From positions 1 through 18,965 of the forward strand of contig WAQR01000052.1 in assembly GCA_015520145.1 (NCBI GenBank): DNA of 18,965 nucleotides, read 5' to 3'. This DNA comes from Candidatus Hydrothermarchaeota archaeon (GTDB taxonomy: Archaea; Hydrothermarchaeota; Hydrothermarchaeia; Hydrothermarchaeales; WAQR01). A model generated the notes under the pieces. That model worked only from the letters and a program-made list of their open reading frames with translations. It searched no databases and was not told the DNA's origin. Position numbers and translations under genes: made by a program. Within the stretch, counting starts at the first letter, position 1, and each line of letters begins with the position of its first letter. Of the stretch, positions 7,171 to 14,728 are shown piece by piece.

Positions 7171-7671
7171 ATGAAGGTGAGTTTTGATTTAGAGCTAAAA
7201 GATGTGCCGGGCCAACTGCTAAAGGCGCTTGAGCCGATTTCCGGTTCAGGCGGGAACATAATCAGTATTGTCCATATAAGAGAAGAACTGAGCAAACGTG
7301 GCAGGGTACCGGTCAAGGTAATATGTGAGATAAAAAATACAGATGCCCTGGAAGATATCCTAAAAGAGCTTGAAAAAAGAGATATATGGGTCTCGGTTGA
7401 CGAGGTTAAACGAAAGAAGAAGATGACCGTCATCCTGATCGGACATGTTGTCGATACTGATTTGCGGGATACCATTGACAAGATAAACGAGATTAGAGGT
7501 GTGATGGTCGCTGACCTCGCACTCTCCATGCCGCACCCGGACAAAGAGTCTTCTGCCAGGATGGATATCGAAGTGAGCGGGCATATAATCGACACGGTTC
7601 TGGAACGGCTTGATGAAATAGCACGAGAAAAAGACCTTGTTGTCATAAAATCTCTGGAGGTGTCAGATTGA
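7171..7671 (+). CDS. Double ACT-domain regulatory protein
   Basis: The 166-residue protein looks like two ACT domains in tandem. The first starts FDLELKDVPGQLLKALEPISGSGGNIISIVH (about 5-35); the second starts TVILIGHVVDTDLRDTIDKI (about 86-105). ACT domains bind amino acids and control the enzyme they are attached to or associated with. Its frame overlaps hom by 4 nt and this hom lacks an ACT domain of its own, so it probably supplies threonine or other end-product control in trans. AGGTGA at 7161-7166 favours the start at 7171; an in-frame ATG at 7144 has no ribosome site. Confidence 0.83.
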   Translation: MKVSFDLELKDVPGQLLKALEPISGSGGNIISIVHIREELSKRGRVPVKVICEIKNTDALEDILKELEKRDIWVSVDEVKRKKKMTVILIGHVVDTDLRDTIDKINEIRGVMVADLALSMPHPDKESSARMDIEVSGHIIDTVLERLDEIAREKDLVVIKSLEVSD

Positions 7672-8702
7672 GAGTCCAGATTATCGGGTTTGGAATAATC
7701 GGGAAGGGTTTTGCAGCGGTGCTGAAGGATAAGAGGGATGTGCTCAGGCAGAGATACGGGCTTGATATAAAAGTAGTATCCATCTCGGATATCACAGGTA
7801 CGGTTGTAAATGAAAACGGTGTGGATATCCAAAAGGCCCTCCAGGTAATGGAGAAGTCCGGAAGGCTTATCGACTATCCAGGTGCTGTGGAGATGGGTGG
7901 ACTTGAGGCAATTGAAGAGGTCGATGCAGACCTTGTACTGGAGTTCACGCCGTCCAATATCAAAACAGGCGAACCCGGCCTCTCCCACATGCTAAAGGCA
8001 ATGGAGCACGGCAAGCATGTTGTCACATCTAACAAAGGCCCTCTTGTCCTTAAATTCAGGACACTAAAAGACACTGCTGCAAAAAATAATGTTCAATTCA
8101 AGTTTGAGGCAACGGTCGGCGGTGCTGTCCCGATTATAAACCTTGCAAAGGAAAATCTTTCCTGTGACGAGATAGTTGCAATTGAAGGGATACTCAACGG
8201 CACCACGAACTACATACTGACACGGATGCATAAAGAAGAACGGCCGTTTGAAATGGTCTTAAAGGAGGCGCAGGAACTGGGTATTGCCGAGACAGACCCG
8301 TCTTATGATATTGATGGAATCGATACTGCGAGCAAGCTCGTCATACTGGCAAATTCTATCATGGGCATTAACGCCACCTACCAGGATGTCAAAATCCAGG
8401 GCATCAGGAAGATAACACCCGAGGCAATAGAACTTGCCAAAGACGACGGATATGTTATAAAATTGATTGGCGAGGTGAAGGACAGCCATCTTGAAGTCGC
8501 ACCACGCCTGGTACCGGTTACCCATCCCCTGAATGTAGAGGGCGTGTTGAATGTTGCCCTTTTAAAGACAGATGTGGCTGGGGATATAACAATAGTGGGT
8601 AAAGGGGCGGGTGCGATTGAGACGAACAGTGCGGTTTTAAGCGATATTATAAGTGTATGGAGGAATGGAAACAACAGAAATGATGGGAAGGATTATCCAT
8701 GA
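7668..8702 (+). CDS. hom: Homoserine dehydrogenase
   Basis: The enzyme reduces aspartate semialdehyde to homoserine with NAD(P)H, the branch point to threonine and methionine. Evidence: Rossmann motif GFGIIGKG at 7-14, SNKGPL, EATVGGAVPIINL, ILNGTTNYILTRM and the substrate-site segment ETDPSYDIDGIDTASKL. At 344 residues it is the short form without a C-terminal ACT domain or an aspartokinase fusion. It starts with TTG inside the TTGA overlap with the ACT gene, behind GGAGG (7656-7660). It overlaps the next gene by ATGA. Confidence 0.96.
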   Translation: MRVQIIGFGIIGKGFAAVLKDKRDVLRQRYGLDIKVVSISDITGTVVNENGVDIQKALQVMEKSGRLIDYPGAVEMGGLEAIEEVDADLVLEFTPSNIKTGEPGLSHMLKAMEHGKHVVTSNKGPLVLKFRTLKDTAAKNNVQFKFEATVGGAVPIINLAKENLSCDEIVAIEGILNGTTNYILTRMHKEERPFEMVLKEAQELGIAETDPSYDIDGIDTASKLVILANSIMGINATYQDVKIQGIRKITPEAIELAKDDGYVIKLIGEVKDSHLEVAPRLVPVTHPLNVEGVLNVALLKTDVAGDITIVGKGAGAIETNSAVLSDIISVWRNGNNRNDGKDYP

Positions 8703-8720
8703 AGTACACCATGAAGTACA
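8697..8720. repeat. Perfect 12-bp tandem repeat over the hom-apgM junction
   Basis: CCATGAAGTACA occurs twice head to tail. It covers the hom stop and duplicates the apgM start codon in frame. Confidence 0.9.
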
Positions 8721-9922
8721 TTGTAGCAGTAGGCGACGGGATGGCAGATTATCCTATCGATGAACTCGGTGGCAGGACACCGCTACAGGTTGCAGATACC
8801 CCGAATATGGATTCTATTGCGTCTCAGGGTATGTGCGGGCTGTTCAAGACCATTCCTGATGGGATGGCAGTGGGTTCAGATACTGCAAATCTCTCGGTTA
8901 TGGGATATGATCCTGGAAAATACTATACCGGCAGAGGGCCGATTGAGGCAGCGAGCATGGGTGTTGATCTCGAAGATAATGATACGGCATTCAGGTGCAA
9001 CCTCATCACACAAAAAGACGGTAAAATAGCAGACTACTGTGCAGGGCATATTACAACAGAAGAGGCAGAAGAACTCATCGATGCCCTGAATAAATCAGAT
9101 ATCAAATCAGGTACTGGAGAGTTCCACCTGGGCATCAGCTACAGGCATCTTTTTGTATTAAGAAATGCTGAAGAGAAGGTCATCTGCACCCCGCCGCATG
9201 ATGTCATTGGAGGGAGGATATCGGATTATTTAATAAAGACTGAAACACAAAAGGGCAGCAGGATTGCAGAAAAACTCAATAAAATGATACTTGAATCAGC
9301 GAATGTCCTTGAAAACCATCCGGTAAACGTCAAGAGGAAGAAGGACGGTAAAAATCCTGCAAATATGGTCTGGCTCTGGGGTCAGGGAGGCAGGCCAAAT
9401 ATCGAGCCTTTGAAACAGAAGTTTGGGATATCCGGGGCAGTGATATCTGCCGTGGATCTGATCAGGGGGCTTGGTGTGCTGATGGGTATGGACGTGGTGG
9501 ACGTACCCGGTGCGACTGGGTACTATGATACAAATTATGAGGGCAAGGCGGACCATGCGATAGAGGCGCTGGAGAACCATGACTACGTATACCTGCACGT
9601 GGAGGGGATAGACGAGGTCTCGCACAGTGGCGACCTGGAGATGAAGATAAAAACTATCGAGGATTTTGATAGGAGAGTTATAGGCAGGATACTCGATAAT
9701 CTTGCCGGTCTTAAGTGGGACTATAAGATTGCCGTCCTGCCTGACCATCCGACACCAATAAAGGCCAGGACCCATGTAAGCGACCCCGTGCCTTTTGCAG
9801 TATATCACCTGTCGCAGGAGAAAGGAGATGGGGTCAGGAGATTTGACGAATCTTCTGTCAAAAAGGGTTCGTTTGGCCTGGTTGAAGGTGAGGAGTTTAT
9901 GAGGCTGCTGTTGAGAAGCTAA
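8699..9922 (+). CDS. ApgM-family phosphomutase-like protein, probable homoserine kinase
   Basis: A 407-residue member of the alkaline-phosphatase superfamily, of the archaeal cofactor-independent phosphoglycerate mutase type (ApgM). It has the metal-binding VGDGMAD at 11-17, the nucleophile region VGSDTANLSVMGYDP at 58-72 with S60, GRGPIEAASMG, and the distal metal motifs VEGIDEVSHSG and LPDHPTP. Some close relatives encoded next to homoserine dehydrogenase are classed as proposed homoserine kinases (TIGR02535). Direct 4-nt overlap with hom favours that role here, with phosphoglycerate mutase as the alternative. The first 12 bp of the gene region are duplicated, giving two possible starts (8699 and 8711, MKYTMKY). 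Confidence 0.9.
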   Translation: MKYTMKYIVAVGDGMADYPIDELGGRTPLQVADTPNMDSIASQGMCGLFKTIPDGMAVGSDTANLSVMGYDPGKYYTGRGPIEAASMGVDLEDNDTAFRCNLITQKDGKIADYCAGHITTEEAEELIDALNKSDIKSGTGEFHLGISYRHLFVLRNAEEKVICTPPHDVIGGRISDYLIKTETQKGSRIAEKLNKMILESANVLENHPVNVKRKKDGKNPANMVWLWGQGGRPNIEPLKQKFGISGAVISAVDLIRGLGVLMGMDVVDVPGATGYYDTNYEGKADHAIEALENHDYVYLHVEGIDEVSHSGDLEMKIKTIEDFDRRVIGRILDNLAGLKWDYKIAVLPDHPTPIKARTHVSDPVPFAVYHLSQEKGDGVRRFDESSVKKGSFGLVEGEEFMRLLLRS

Positions 9923-9933
9923 ATTGAGCTTAT

Positions 9934-10788
9934 CTACAATACAGTCGAAATCAGCTCCTTTATTGCCTTTTGCATCTCGGAATCATCTGTCACGGGGTTT
10001 ACCATTGCAACCTCACACGCCTCCCTTGGATCGATACCTGATTTGATCAGCATCCCGGCATATATCAGAAGCCTGGTACTCACACCCTCTTCCAGGCCAT
10101 GCTCTTTCAGGTTCCTGATCTTCTCACCAAGAGTCACGAGATCTGTTGCAACATCTTTTTTGATTCCTGTCTCATGGGTGATTATCTCGGTTTCGAGATC
10201 TTTTGGAGGGAAATCAAATTCCATGCTGACAAACCGCTGTCTTGTACTGTGTTTTAGGTCCTTTAAAACACTTTGATATCCCGGGTTATATGAGATTACA
10301 AGCACAAAGTCGTCAGGGGCCTTGATAAGCTCCCCTCTCTTTTCGATTGGCATTATCCTCCTGTCGTCTGTAAGTGGATGTATAACTACTGTGGTATCCT
10401 TTCTCGCCTCAACGATCTCGTCAAGATAGCATATCCCTCCTGTCTTCACGGCCTTTGTCAGAGGGCCGTCAACCCACTCGGTTTCTCCGCCTTTTATGAG
10501 ATACCTGCCTACCAGGTCGCTTGAGGTCAGGTCATCGTGACATGCAACGGTTATTAAAGGTTTTTTTAGTTTCCATGCCATGTACTGGATAAACCTGGTC
10601 TTTCCGCATCCTGTTGGACCTTTTAACATTACAGGCAGCCTGTTTTTATAAGCAGCCTCAAATACTTCTACTTCGTTCCTGATTGGTAAATAATAAGGTT
10701 TTTCAGTAACCGTATACTCTTCAATCCTGTAAGTACTCTCGATACTATCACTTCTATCCGCTCTACGTGCAGCATTTTTCTTTGCCAA
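9934..10788 (-). CDS. CbbQ/NirQ/NorQ-type AAA+ ATPase (MoxR superfamily)
   Basis: The 284-residue ATPase has Walker A GPTGCGKT at 57-64, Walker B ICYLDE at 119-124, a sensor-1 asparagine near 168 (ISYNPGYQ) and the arginine-rich STRQRF at 181-186. The C-terminal 85 residues match the CbbQ_C helical domain (LEEGVSTRLLIYAGMLIKSGIDPREACEVAM...TDD). Relatives remodel or insert metal cofactors into enzymes such as Rubisco and nitric oxide reductase, together with a VWA protein (CbbO/NorD). No VWA gene is adjacent here, so its target is unknown. It starts with TTG behind GGAGGTG (10794-10800). It converges with apgM, leaving only 11 nt between. Confidence 0.92.
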   Translation of the reverse strand: MAKKNAARRADRSDSIESTYRIEEYTVTEKPYYLPIRNEVEVFEAAYKNRLPVMLKGPTGCGKTRFIQYMAWKLKKPLITVACHDDLTSSDLVGRYLIKGGETEWVDGPLTKAVKTGGICYLDEIVEARKDTTVVIHPLTDDRRIMPIEKRGELIKAPDDFVLVISYNPGYQSVLKDLKHSTRQRFVSMEFDFPPKDLETEIITHETGIKKDVATDLVTLGEKIRNLKEHGLEEGVSTRLLIYAGMLIKSGIDPREACEVAMVNPVTDDSEMQKAIKELISTVL

Positions 10789-10837
10789 TTGAACACCTCC
10801 AATAACATGTGTCTGTAGCCTTTAAGAATGAACATCT

Positions 10838-10847
10838 ATTTAAATTT
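10838..10847 (-). promoter_or_regulatory. TATA box of the CbbQ-type ATPase gene
   Basis: On the minus strand the sequence reads AATTTAAATA, giving a start near 10817 and a leader of about 29 nt that includes the GGAGGTG site. Confidence 0.45.
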
Positions 10848-10898
10848 TGAGGGTTGGGTTTGGTTGTGCAACGTCATACGCAGAACATGAAACAATGT

Positions 10899-11030
10899 AA
10901 AATTATTTAAGTAAAAAGGAGGGAATAAAAAGGAGGGAATAAAAAAGTGAAAATAAAGGCAGAAAATTAAAAAATTAAAATAATAAGTAAGAAGAAGGAG
11001 TTAATCCTGGATTAGTTGGAGGTGAACTGC
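10899..11030 (+). promoter_or_regulatory. Promoter and A-rich leader of the duplicated helical protein
   Basis: A TATA-like AAAATTATTTAA (10899-10910) predicts a start near 10930. The following leader is almost free of C and mostly A and G, so it should be unstructured. It contains a perfect 14-bp tandem repeat (AAAAAGGAGGGAAT, 10913-10940), each copy with a Shine-Dalgarno-like AGGAGGG, placed about 100 nt before the real start. A 7-codon GTG frame (10947-10970) follows the second copy. Confidence 0.4.
10913..10940. repeat. Perfect 14-bp tandem repeat with Shine-Dalgarno-like cores
   Basis: AAAAAGGAGGGAAT occurs twice head to tail in the leader of the duplicated helical protein gene, with the start of a third unit in the A-run that follows. 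Confidence 0.9.
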
Positions 11031-11711
11031 TTGGCAGATGTTATAGACAGGGATTTAAGGCTCATCGCTGAGAATCTCGGCGTTTTTATTGGCAAAGATA
11101 AAGAGACCAAACTGGTCTTGAAACAGATGGGTCTGACTTTTGACGACATCTCTAAAGAGCTTAGAGAAGAGATTGAGAAGGTAATGGAGATACTAAAAGA
11201 TGAGAAGATTGACCATGTAAAGAGGATAGATTCCGTGTGGGATACTATTGAAGGGTTAAGCAATGATATAAACGTGCCGTCAAACATTAGAAAGATGATA
11301 CTCTCCACGGCATTAAAGAGACTTGAGGATGCGAGATCAAATGCGATGTGGGCAAAGGGGGAGAGAGAAGCGATGAAGGAGATCGGGAAGATCACATACT
11401 CTCTTGACCTCTTTTTAAATGACGATAAGAAGACAAAGATGATACTTAAGAGGATGGGGATTACCGAGGTCCCTGAAATAGTAAGAAAGGTTGCAAAAGA
11501 GACCAAGGAAATAATGAATGATAAAAAACTTGATAGAAAAGAGAGGGCGCTTAGGGCGGCAGAGATGCTTACAAGTCCGATGACACCAGGTCTTACCGGT
11601 AAAAGGCTGGGTGATATAAGGGATGTCCAGAAGGCACAGCTCCAGCAGGAGATAAAATCTGTTTTGTGGGAGATAGCAAACGATTTCACTTACCAGGCTG
11701 CAAAGTCGTGA
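11031..11711 (+). CDS. Helical protein with internal duplication and UPF0147-like segment
   Basis: A 226-residue charged, all-helical, soluble protein. Two related blocks are visible: residues about 16-60 (KDKETKLVLKQMGLT...EEIEKVMEILKDEK) and about 124-170 (DDKKTKMILKRMGIT...KETKEIMNDKK), a repeat of about 109 residues. The segment after the first block (about 62-99, with LSNDINVPSNIRKMILSTALKRLE) resembles the archaeal small-protein family UPF0147; that is by eye and moderate. Function unknown. The TTG at 11031 is preferred because GGAGGTGA (11018-11025) stands 5 nt before it; an in-frame TTG at 11016 overlaps that site. The gene stands alone between divergent and convergent neighbours. Confidence 0.82.
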   Translation: MADVIDRDLRLIAENLGVFIGKDKETKLVLKQMGLTFDDISKELREEIEKVMEILKDEKIDHVKRIDSVWDTIEGLSNDINVPSNIRKMILSTALKRLEDARSNAMWAKGEREAMKEIGKITYSLDLFLNDDKKTKMILKRMGITEVPEIVRKVAKETKEIMNDKKLDRKERALRAAEMLTSPMTPGLTGKRLGDIRDVQKAQLQQEIKSVLWEIANDFTYQAAKS

Positions 11712-11740
11712 AGTAGCGTGAAGATAAGTCGCCACTCTTT

Positions 11741-11770
11741 CCCTTTTAATCCCTTTTCAACCCTTTCACT
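11741..11770 (+). terminator. Pyrimidine-rich terminator-like tract
   Basis: Three approximate 10-bp units (CCCTTTTAAT, CCCTTTTCAA, CCCTTTCACT) lie 29 nt after the stop of the helical protein and just before the convergent proS stop. T-runs without a hairpin are the usual archaeal termination signal, so this may end the plus-strand transcript. Confidence 0.4.
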
Positions 11771-11771
11771 T

Positions 11772-13205
11772 TCAATATTTCCTTGCAATCAATACCACGC
11801 AGCAGGCCTCTCTCTGGCAGCCAATACAGGTTCCTGCCAGTCCCCCCCCTCTTCCAGCCGGCAGTTCTTCCTCAAGGATGCCGAGGATATCTGTCCCCAC
11901 CGTCTCTTCCATGTCTTCAGCACACGACAGCTCGCCACACCACGGGGCTTTGGCAATCCCTTTTCTCTTGATAATTTCTCTTGCATCTTTCATAGAACCC
12001 GCATCATGGATACTGTCCTCAAGCCTGGTTTTTGCACGGGTTTTCAGATGTTCTGTTATATCTTCCAGGATCTTTTCTATACTATCTTTAAGCCCAGCTC
12101 TTGAAACAGATCTTTTTTCCCCGGTATCTCTCCTAACGGTCATGACCTGGTTTTTATCAATGTCCTTTGGACCTACTTCAATCCTGAGAGGGACACCGGA
12201 TATCTCCCAGTCAAAAAACTTGCTCCCTGGCCGAATCTCCCTGTCATCGATGTGAACCCTCAGTTCTCCAAGTTCTTCTTTAACCTTCCTTACCTCTGCA
12301 TTGATACCCTCCTTGTTACCTTTAAACCAGATAGGTATGATAACGCACTGGATAGGCGCAACTTCCGGGATTAGACAAAGCCCCTTATCATCACCATGGA
12401 CAGCCAAGAGAGATGCCAGAACCCTGTCAGATATCCCGTAGCATGTCTGATAGGCATACTCCTGCTCGCCTTTGAGGTTTTCAAACTGTATGTCGAATGT
12501 CTTTGAGAATGTCTGGCCAAGGTTATGCACAGTCCCGATTTGGAGGGTTTTTCCATCTGGAAATATGGTATCAAACGCCATTGTATAGTCAGCACCTGGG
12601 AATTTGTCCCAGTCTGGCCTCCTGCTGACGATATAAGGGATTCCCAGGATATCAAAAAATCGTTTGTAAATCGCTATAGCCTCTTCAACCTGCCTTCTTG
12701 CGTCTTCATACGAGGAGTGGACAGTATGGGCCTCTTTGAAGGTAGTAATCTCTCTCAGTCTGATAAGCGGGCGCGTGTGTTTTGTCTCGTATCGAAACGT
12801 ATTTACTATCTGATAGACCTTAAGCGGCATATCTGTATGTGCCCTGATCCAGACCTTGAACATCGGATATATCGCTGTTTCAGATGTCGGCCTCAATGCC
12901 AGCTTGACGTTGAGCGGGTCTCGCCCGCCGTGGGTGACCCAGTACACCTCGTCTTCAAATCCTTTTATGTGCACTGCCTCTTTTTCGAACTCCTGTTCAG
13001 GGATCAGGAGAGGGAACAGTGCCTCTTCGTGCCCGCTCTCATCTAGGAGTCTTCTTATTATCTTTAGCAGATTTTTCCTTATCTTAAAGCCATAGGGGAA
13101 CCAGACGTAAAGCCCTTTGATAGGGTATCTTACATCAATGATCTTTGCCTTTTCGATTATGTCGTTATACCACTGACTGAATGCATTTTCCCATCTTTCT
13201 CTCAT
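11772..13205 (-). CDS. proS: Prolyl-tRNA synthetase, archaeal/eukaryotic type
   Basis: The class II synthetase charges tRNA-Pro. The 477-residue protein shows the archaeal-type N-terminus (FSQWYNDIIEKAKIIDVRYPIKGLYVWFPYG), RPTSETAIYPMF, motif 2 (FRYETKHTRPLIRLREITTFKEAH), motif 3 region (GISDRVLASLLAVHGDDKG), an anticodon-binding domain and the C-terminal zinc-like domain with WCGELSC and TCIGCQREACC, ending in KY as in this subclass. There is no bacterial-type INS editing insertion. The start at 13205 is preferred: it overlaps the stop of the DUF63 gene as ATGA and fits family length. The ATG at 13220 adds five residues and has no ribosome site. Confidence 0.97.
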   Translation of the reverse strand: MRERWENAFSQWYNDIIEKAKIIDVRYPIKGLYVWFPYGFKIRKNLLKIIRRLLDESGHEEALFPLLIPEQEFEKEAVHIKGFEDEVYWVTHGGRDPLNVKLALRPTSETAIYPMFKVWIRAHTDMPLKVYQIVNTFRYETKHTRPLIRLREITTFKEAHTVHSSYEDARRQVEEAIAIYKRFFDILGIPYIVSRRPDWDKFPGADYTMAFDTIFPDGKTLQIGTVHNLGQTFSKTFDIQFENLKGEQEYAYQTCYGISDRVLASLLAVHGDDKGLCLIPEVAPIQCVIIPIWFKGNKEGINAEVRKVKEELGELRVHIDDREIRPGSKFFDWEISGVPLRIEVGPKDIDKNQVMTVRRDTGEKRSVSRAGLKDSIEKILEDITEHLKTRAKTRLEDSIHDAGSMKDAREIIKRKGIAKAPWCGELSCAEDMEETVGTDILGILEEELPAGRGGGLAGTCIGCQREACCVVLIARKY

Positions 13206-13984
13206 GACTGCACATCCCATAGTGTCTGAAGTAAAGAGTTCCTCATACCAGGGCCAAAACCCAGGATGAATATGATGATTTTTAACATCTTTGAGTCCAG
13301 GTCAGAACCGGGACTCTCGCTTTGCCATTTTTCAATCAAGTATAAAGCAGGAATTACTATTAAAAGTTTTAGGGGAATCATGACCGCAGCAGTGCCTGCA
13401 AGGCCTATTAAAAACTCCGGGATTGGGTGTTCTTCTGAAAATCCAAATTTATCTATTCCTATGAATGTTCCAGATGCATCGAGCATGTGCGCGAAGATTA
13501 TTAGGAGGTTTTCTTTTTTTGTGATAAACCTGGTCGGGCCAAAATTTTTTAATATCAGATAAACAGCAGAGGTCAAAACGCCTGCAAGGCCAACCGGGTA
13601 GAAGAAATTTATGGGATTTTGCATCGCCAGCACGAGTTTTATAAAAAAATACGGGATGGTAACCGCCCCGATGACAATGACCGTCTTCCAGTATTCAATG
13701 TTTCTTGTCTTCTGGATATAGTAACCTGTACCAATCAGTACAGTACCGTAAACTGTCCCGAGCACATAAACGCCTGGTGTGACACTCCACAGCTCGTTTT
13801 TGGCATAAACGTTTGCGTCTGCCAGAAGCCGTATGCACAGTGCAAAGATAATCGGGGGTATGATGGAAATCAGAAAATATTCGTCAAGCTGGATTTTTGT
13901 GAACAGATGGTCTTTTAATAATTTATAGATGATAAGGAGAAGTGCAAAACCGATTATATAATCTGATGCTGTGTAGACTGCCAT
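13202..13984 (-). CDS. DUF63 family integral membrane protein
   Basis: A 260-residue polytopic membrane protein with about seven hydrophobic helices. Family marks are IRLLADANVYAKNELWSVTPGVYVLG (about 51-76) and AHMLDASGTFIGIDKFGFSEEHPIPEF (about 165-191), typical of archaeal DUF63. Its biochemical role is unknown; conserved Asp, His and Glu in membrane-proximal loops suggest an active site but do not prove it. AGGAAG just before the ATG is the likely ribosome site and lies at the base of a predicted hairpin (13992-14015). Its stop overlaps the proS start (ATGA), so the two are probably translated together. Confidence 0.9.
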   Translation of the reverse strand: MAVYTASDYIIGFALLLIIYKLLKDHLFTKIQLDEYFLISIIPPIIFALCIRLLADANVYAKNELWSVTPGVYVLGTVYGTVLIGTGYYIQKTRNIEYWKTVIVIGAVTIPYFFIKLVLAMQNPINFFYPVGLAGVLTSAVYLILKNFGPTRFITKKENLLIIFAHMLDASGTFIGIDKFGFSEEHPIPEFLIGLAGTAAVMIPLKLLIVIPALYLIEKWQSESPGSDLDSKMLKIIIFILGFGPGMRNSLLQTLWDVQS

Positions 13985-14226
13985 AGTCTTCCTAAATTAG
14001 TCTAGGACTATTTAGCTTTTTGCCAGAATAGGGGGTTGTTATCTTAATTTTCAACATCTTTCTAAAGAGGATTTTGAAAACCTCTATCCTTTAGAATTAT
14101 TAACCCCATTTGTTCACTGGAAGATAAATTTGAGCAAAGTGTAGTTAATCAAAAACTCTCTAGTATTTGACGTGAGCGATAGCTTTCAACGGTTTGTTTT
14201 GAGATAGTATCATGCTACATATCAAA
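13985..14226 (-). promoter_or_regulatory. DUF63-proS leader with two inverted repeats
   Basis: This stretch has no supported gene. It holds a hairpin at 13992-14015 (10-bp stem with one bulged base, TAG loop) that touches the DUF63 ribosome site, and a second inverted repeat at 14062-14094 (CTAAAGAGGAT with ATCCTTTAG, or an alternative GAGGATTTT-GA-AAAACCTC stem). On the plus strand the first hairpin is followed by CTTTTT, which mimics a terminator, but no plus-strand gene precedes it. No clear TATA box is visible. The region must also end the pilin transcript. Confidence 0.45.
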
Positions 14227-14712
14227 TCAGGAGATGTACTGGCATGTAACTGTAAAATAATAATAACTTGCATTAACACTGCCTGGAGGTGTTGCAGACC
14301 AGTTGCCATAAAACGCCCGGTGAATATAGCTTAGAGATTGATTTATTATAGTGCTCCCTAGCTCGTTTCCCGCACTGCTGCAATCCCCGTTACCCTGCAT
14401 ATATTCAGGTGCGTAAACAAAAAACGTTATCTGGTACTCCTCTAAGTCCCCTGATACAGTACCTGTCTTATTAACTACCATGCCCTCGATCTTAACCATA
14501 CCGCCCGGCAGAGAGGCTCCGCCTTGGGGCGTGAATCCCATCCCTCTAAGTCCTGCGCCATATGATGCGCCCTCCCGTGCAGCACTTACTGCCTTGTTTA
14601 ATTCCTGCTGCTGCATTGCAAATGGATACATTGAGACCGCTATCAGTAATACTGCCCCTGCGACGAGGATGAACTCTATTGATACCTGGCCTCTTTCATT
14701 CATATTGTTCAT
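14227..14712 (-). CDS. Class III signal peptide pilin-like protein
   Basis: A 161-residue secreted filament subunit candidate. The N-terminus MNNMNERG is followed by QVSIEF and a hydrophobic helix, the Q-x-S-x-E-F class III signature that prepilin peptidase cuts before the Gln. The rest is a Gly/Ser/Tyr-rich extracellular domain with four N-x-S/T sequons (NKT, NQS, NWS, NAS) and cysteines at the NGDCSS and TVTCQYIS segments that could form a disulfide. It is the last gene of the pilin cluster. AGGG at about 8 nt before the ATG supports the start; the ATG at 14703 is an alternative. Confidence 0.85.
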   Translation of the reverse strand: MNNMNERGQVSIEFILVAGAVLLIAVSMYPFAMQQQELNKAVSAAREGASYGAGLRGMGFTPQGGASLPGGMVKIEGMVVNKTGTVSGDLEEYQITFFVYAPEYMQGNGDCSSAGNELGSTIINQSLSYIHRAFYGNWSATPPGSVNASYYYFTVTCQYIS

Positions 14713-14728
14713 CTTGATACCCTAAACG

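Noticed and set aside
7119..7988. 289-codon minus-strand frame opposite the ACT and hom genes
   Set aside because: It is a Ser/Ile/Leu-rich antisense shadow of well-identified genes and shows no domain.
10947..10970. 7-codon GTG frame in the A-rich leader as a real gene
   Set aside because: Too short to support; kept only as a possible micro-ORF in the leader finding.
11012..11689. 225-codon minus-strand frame opposite the duplicated helical protein
   Set aside because: Low-complexity Ser/Phe/Ile composition typical of antisense reading of a Lys/Glu-rich gene; the plus-strand gene has a strong ribosome site and a clear internal repeat.
13992..14021. Plus-strand intrinsic terminator (hairpin followed by CTTTTT)
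   Set aside because: No plus-strand gene lies upstream within range; the position fits the minus-strand DUF63 leader better.
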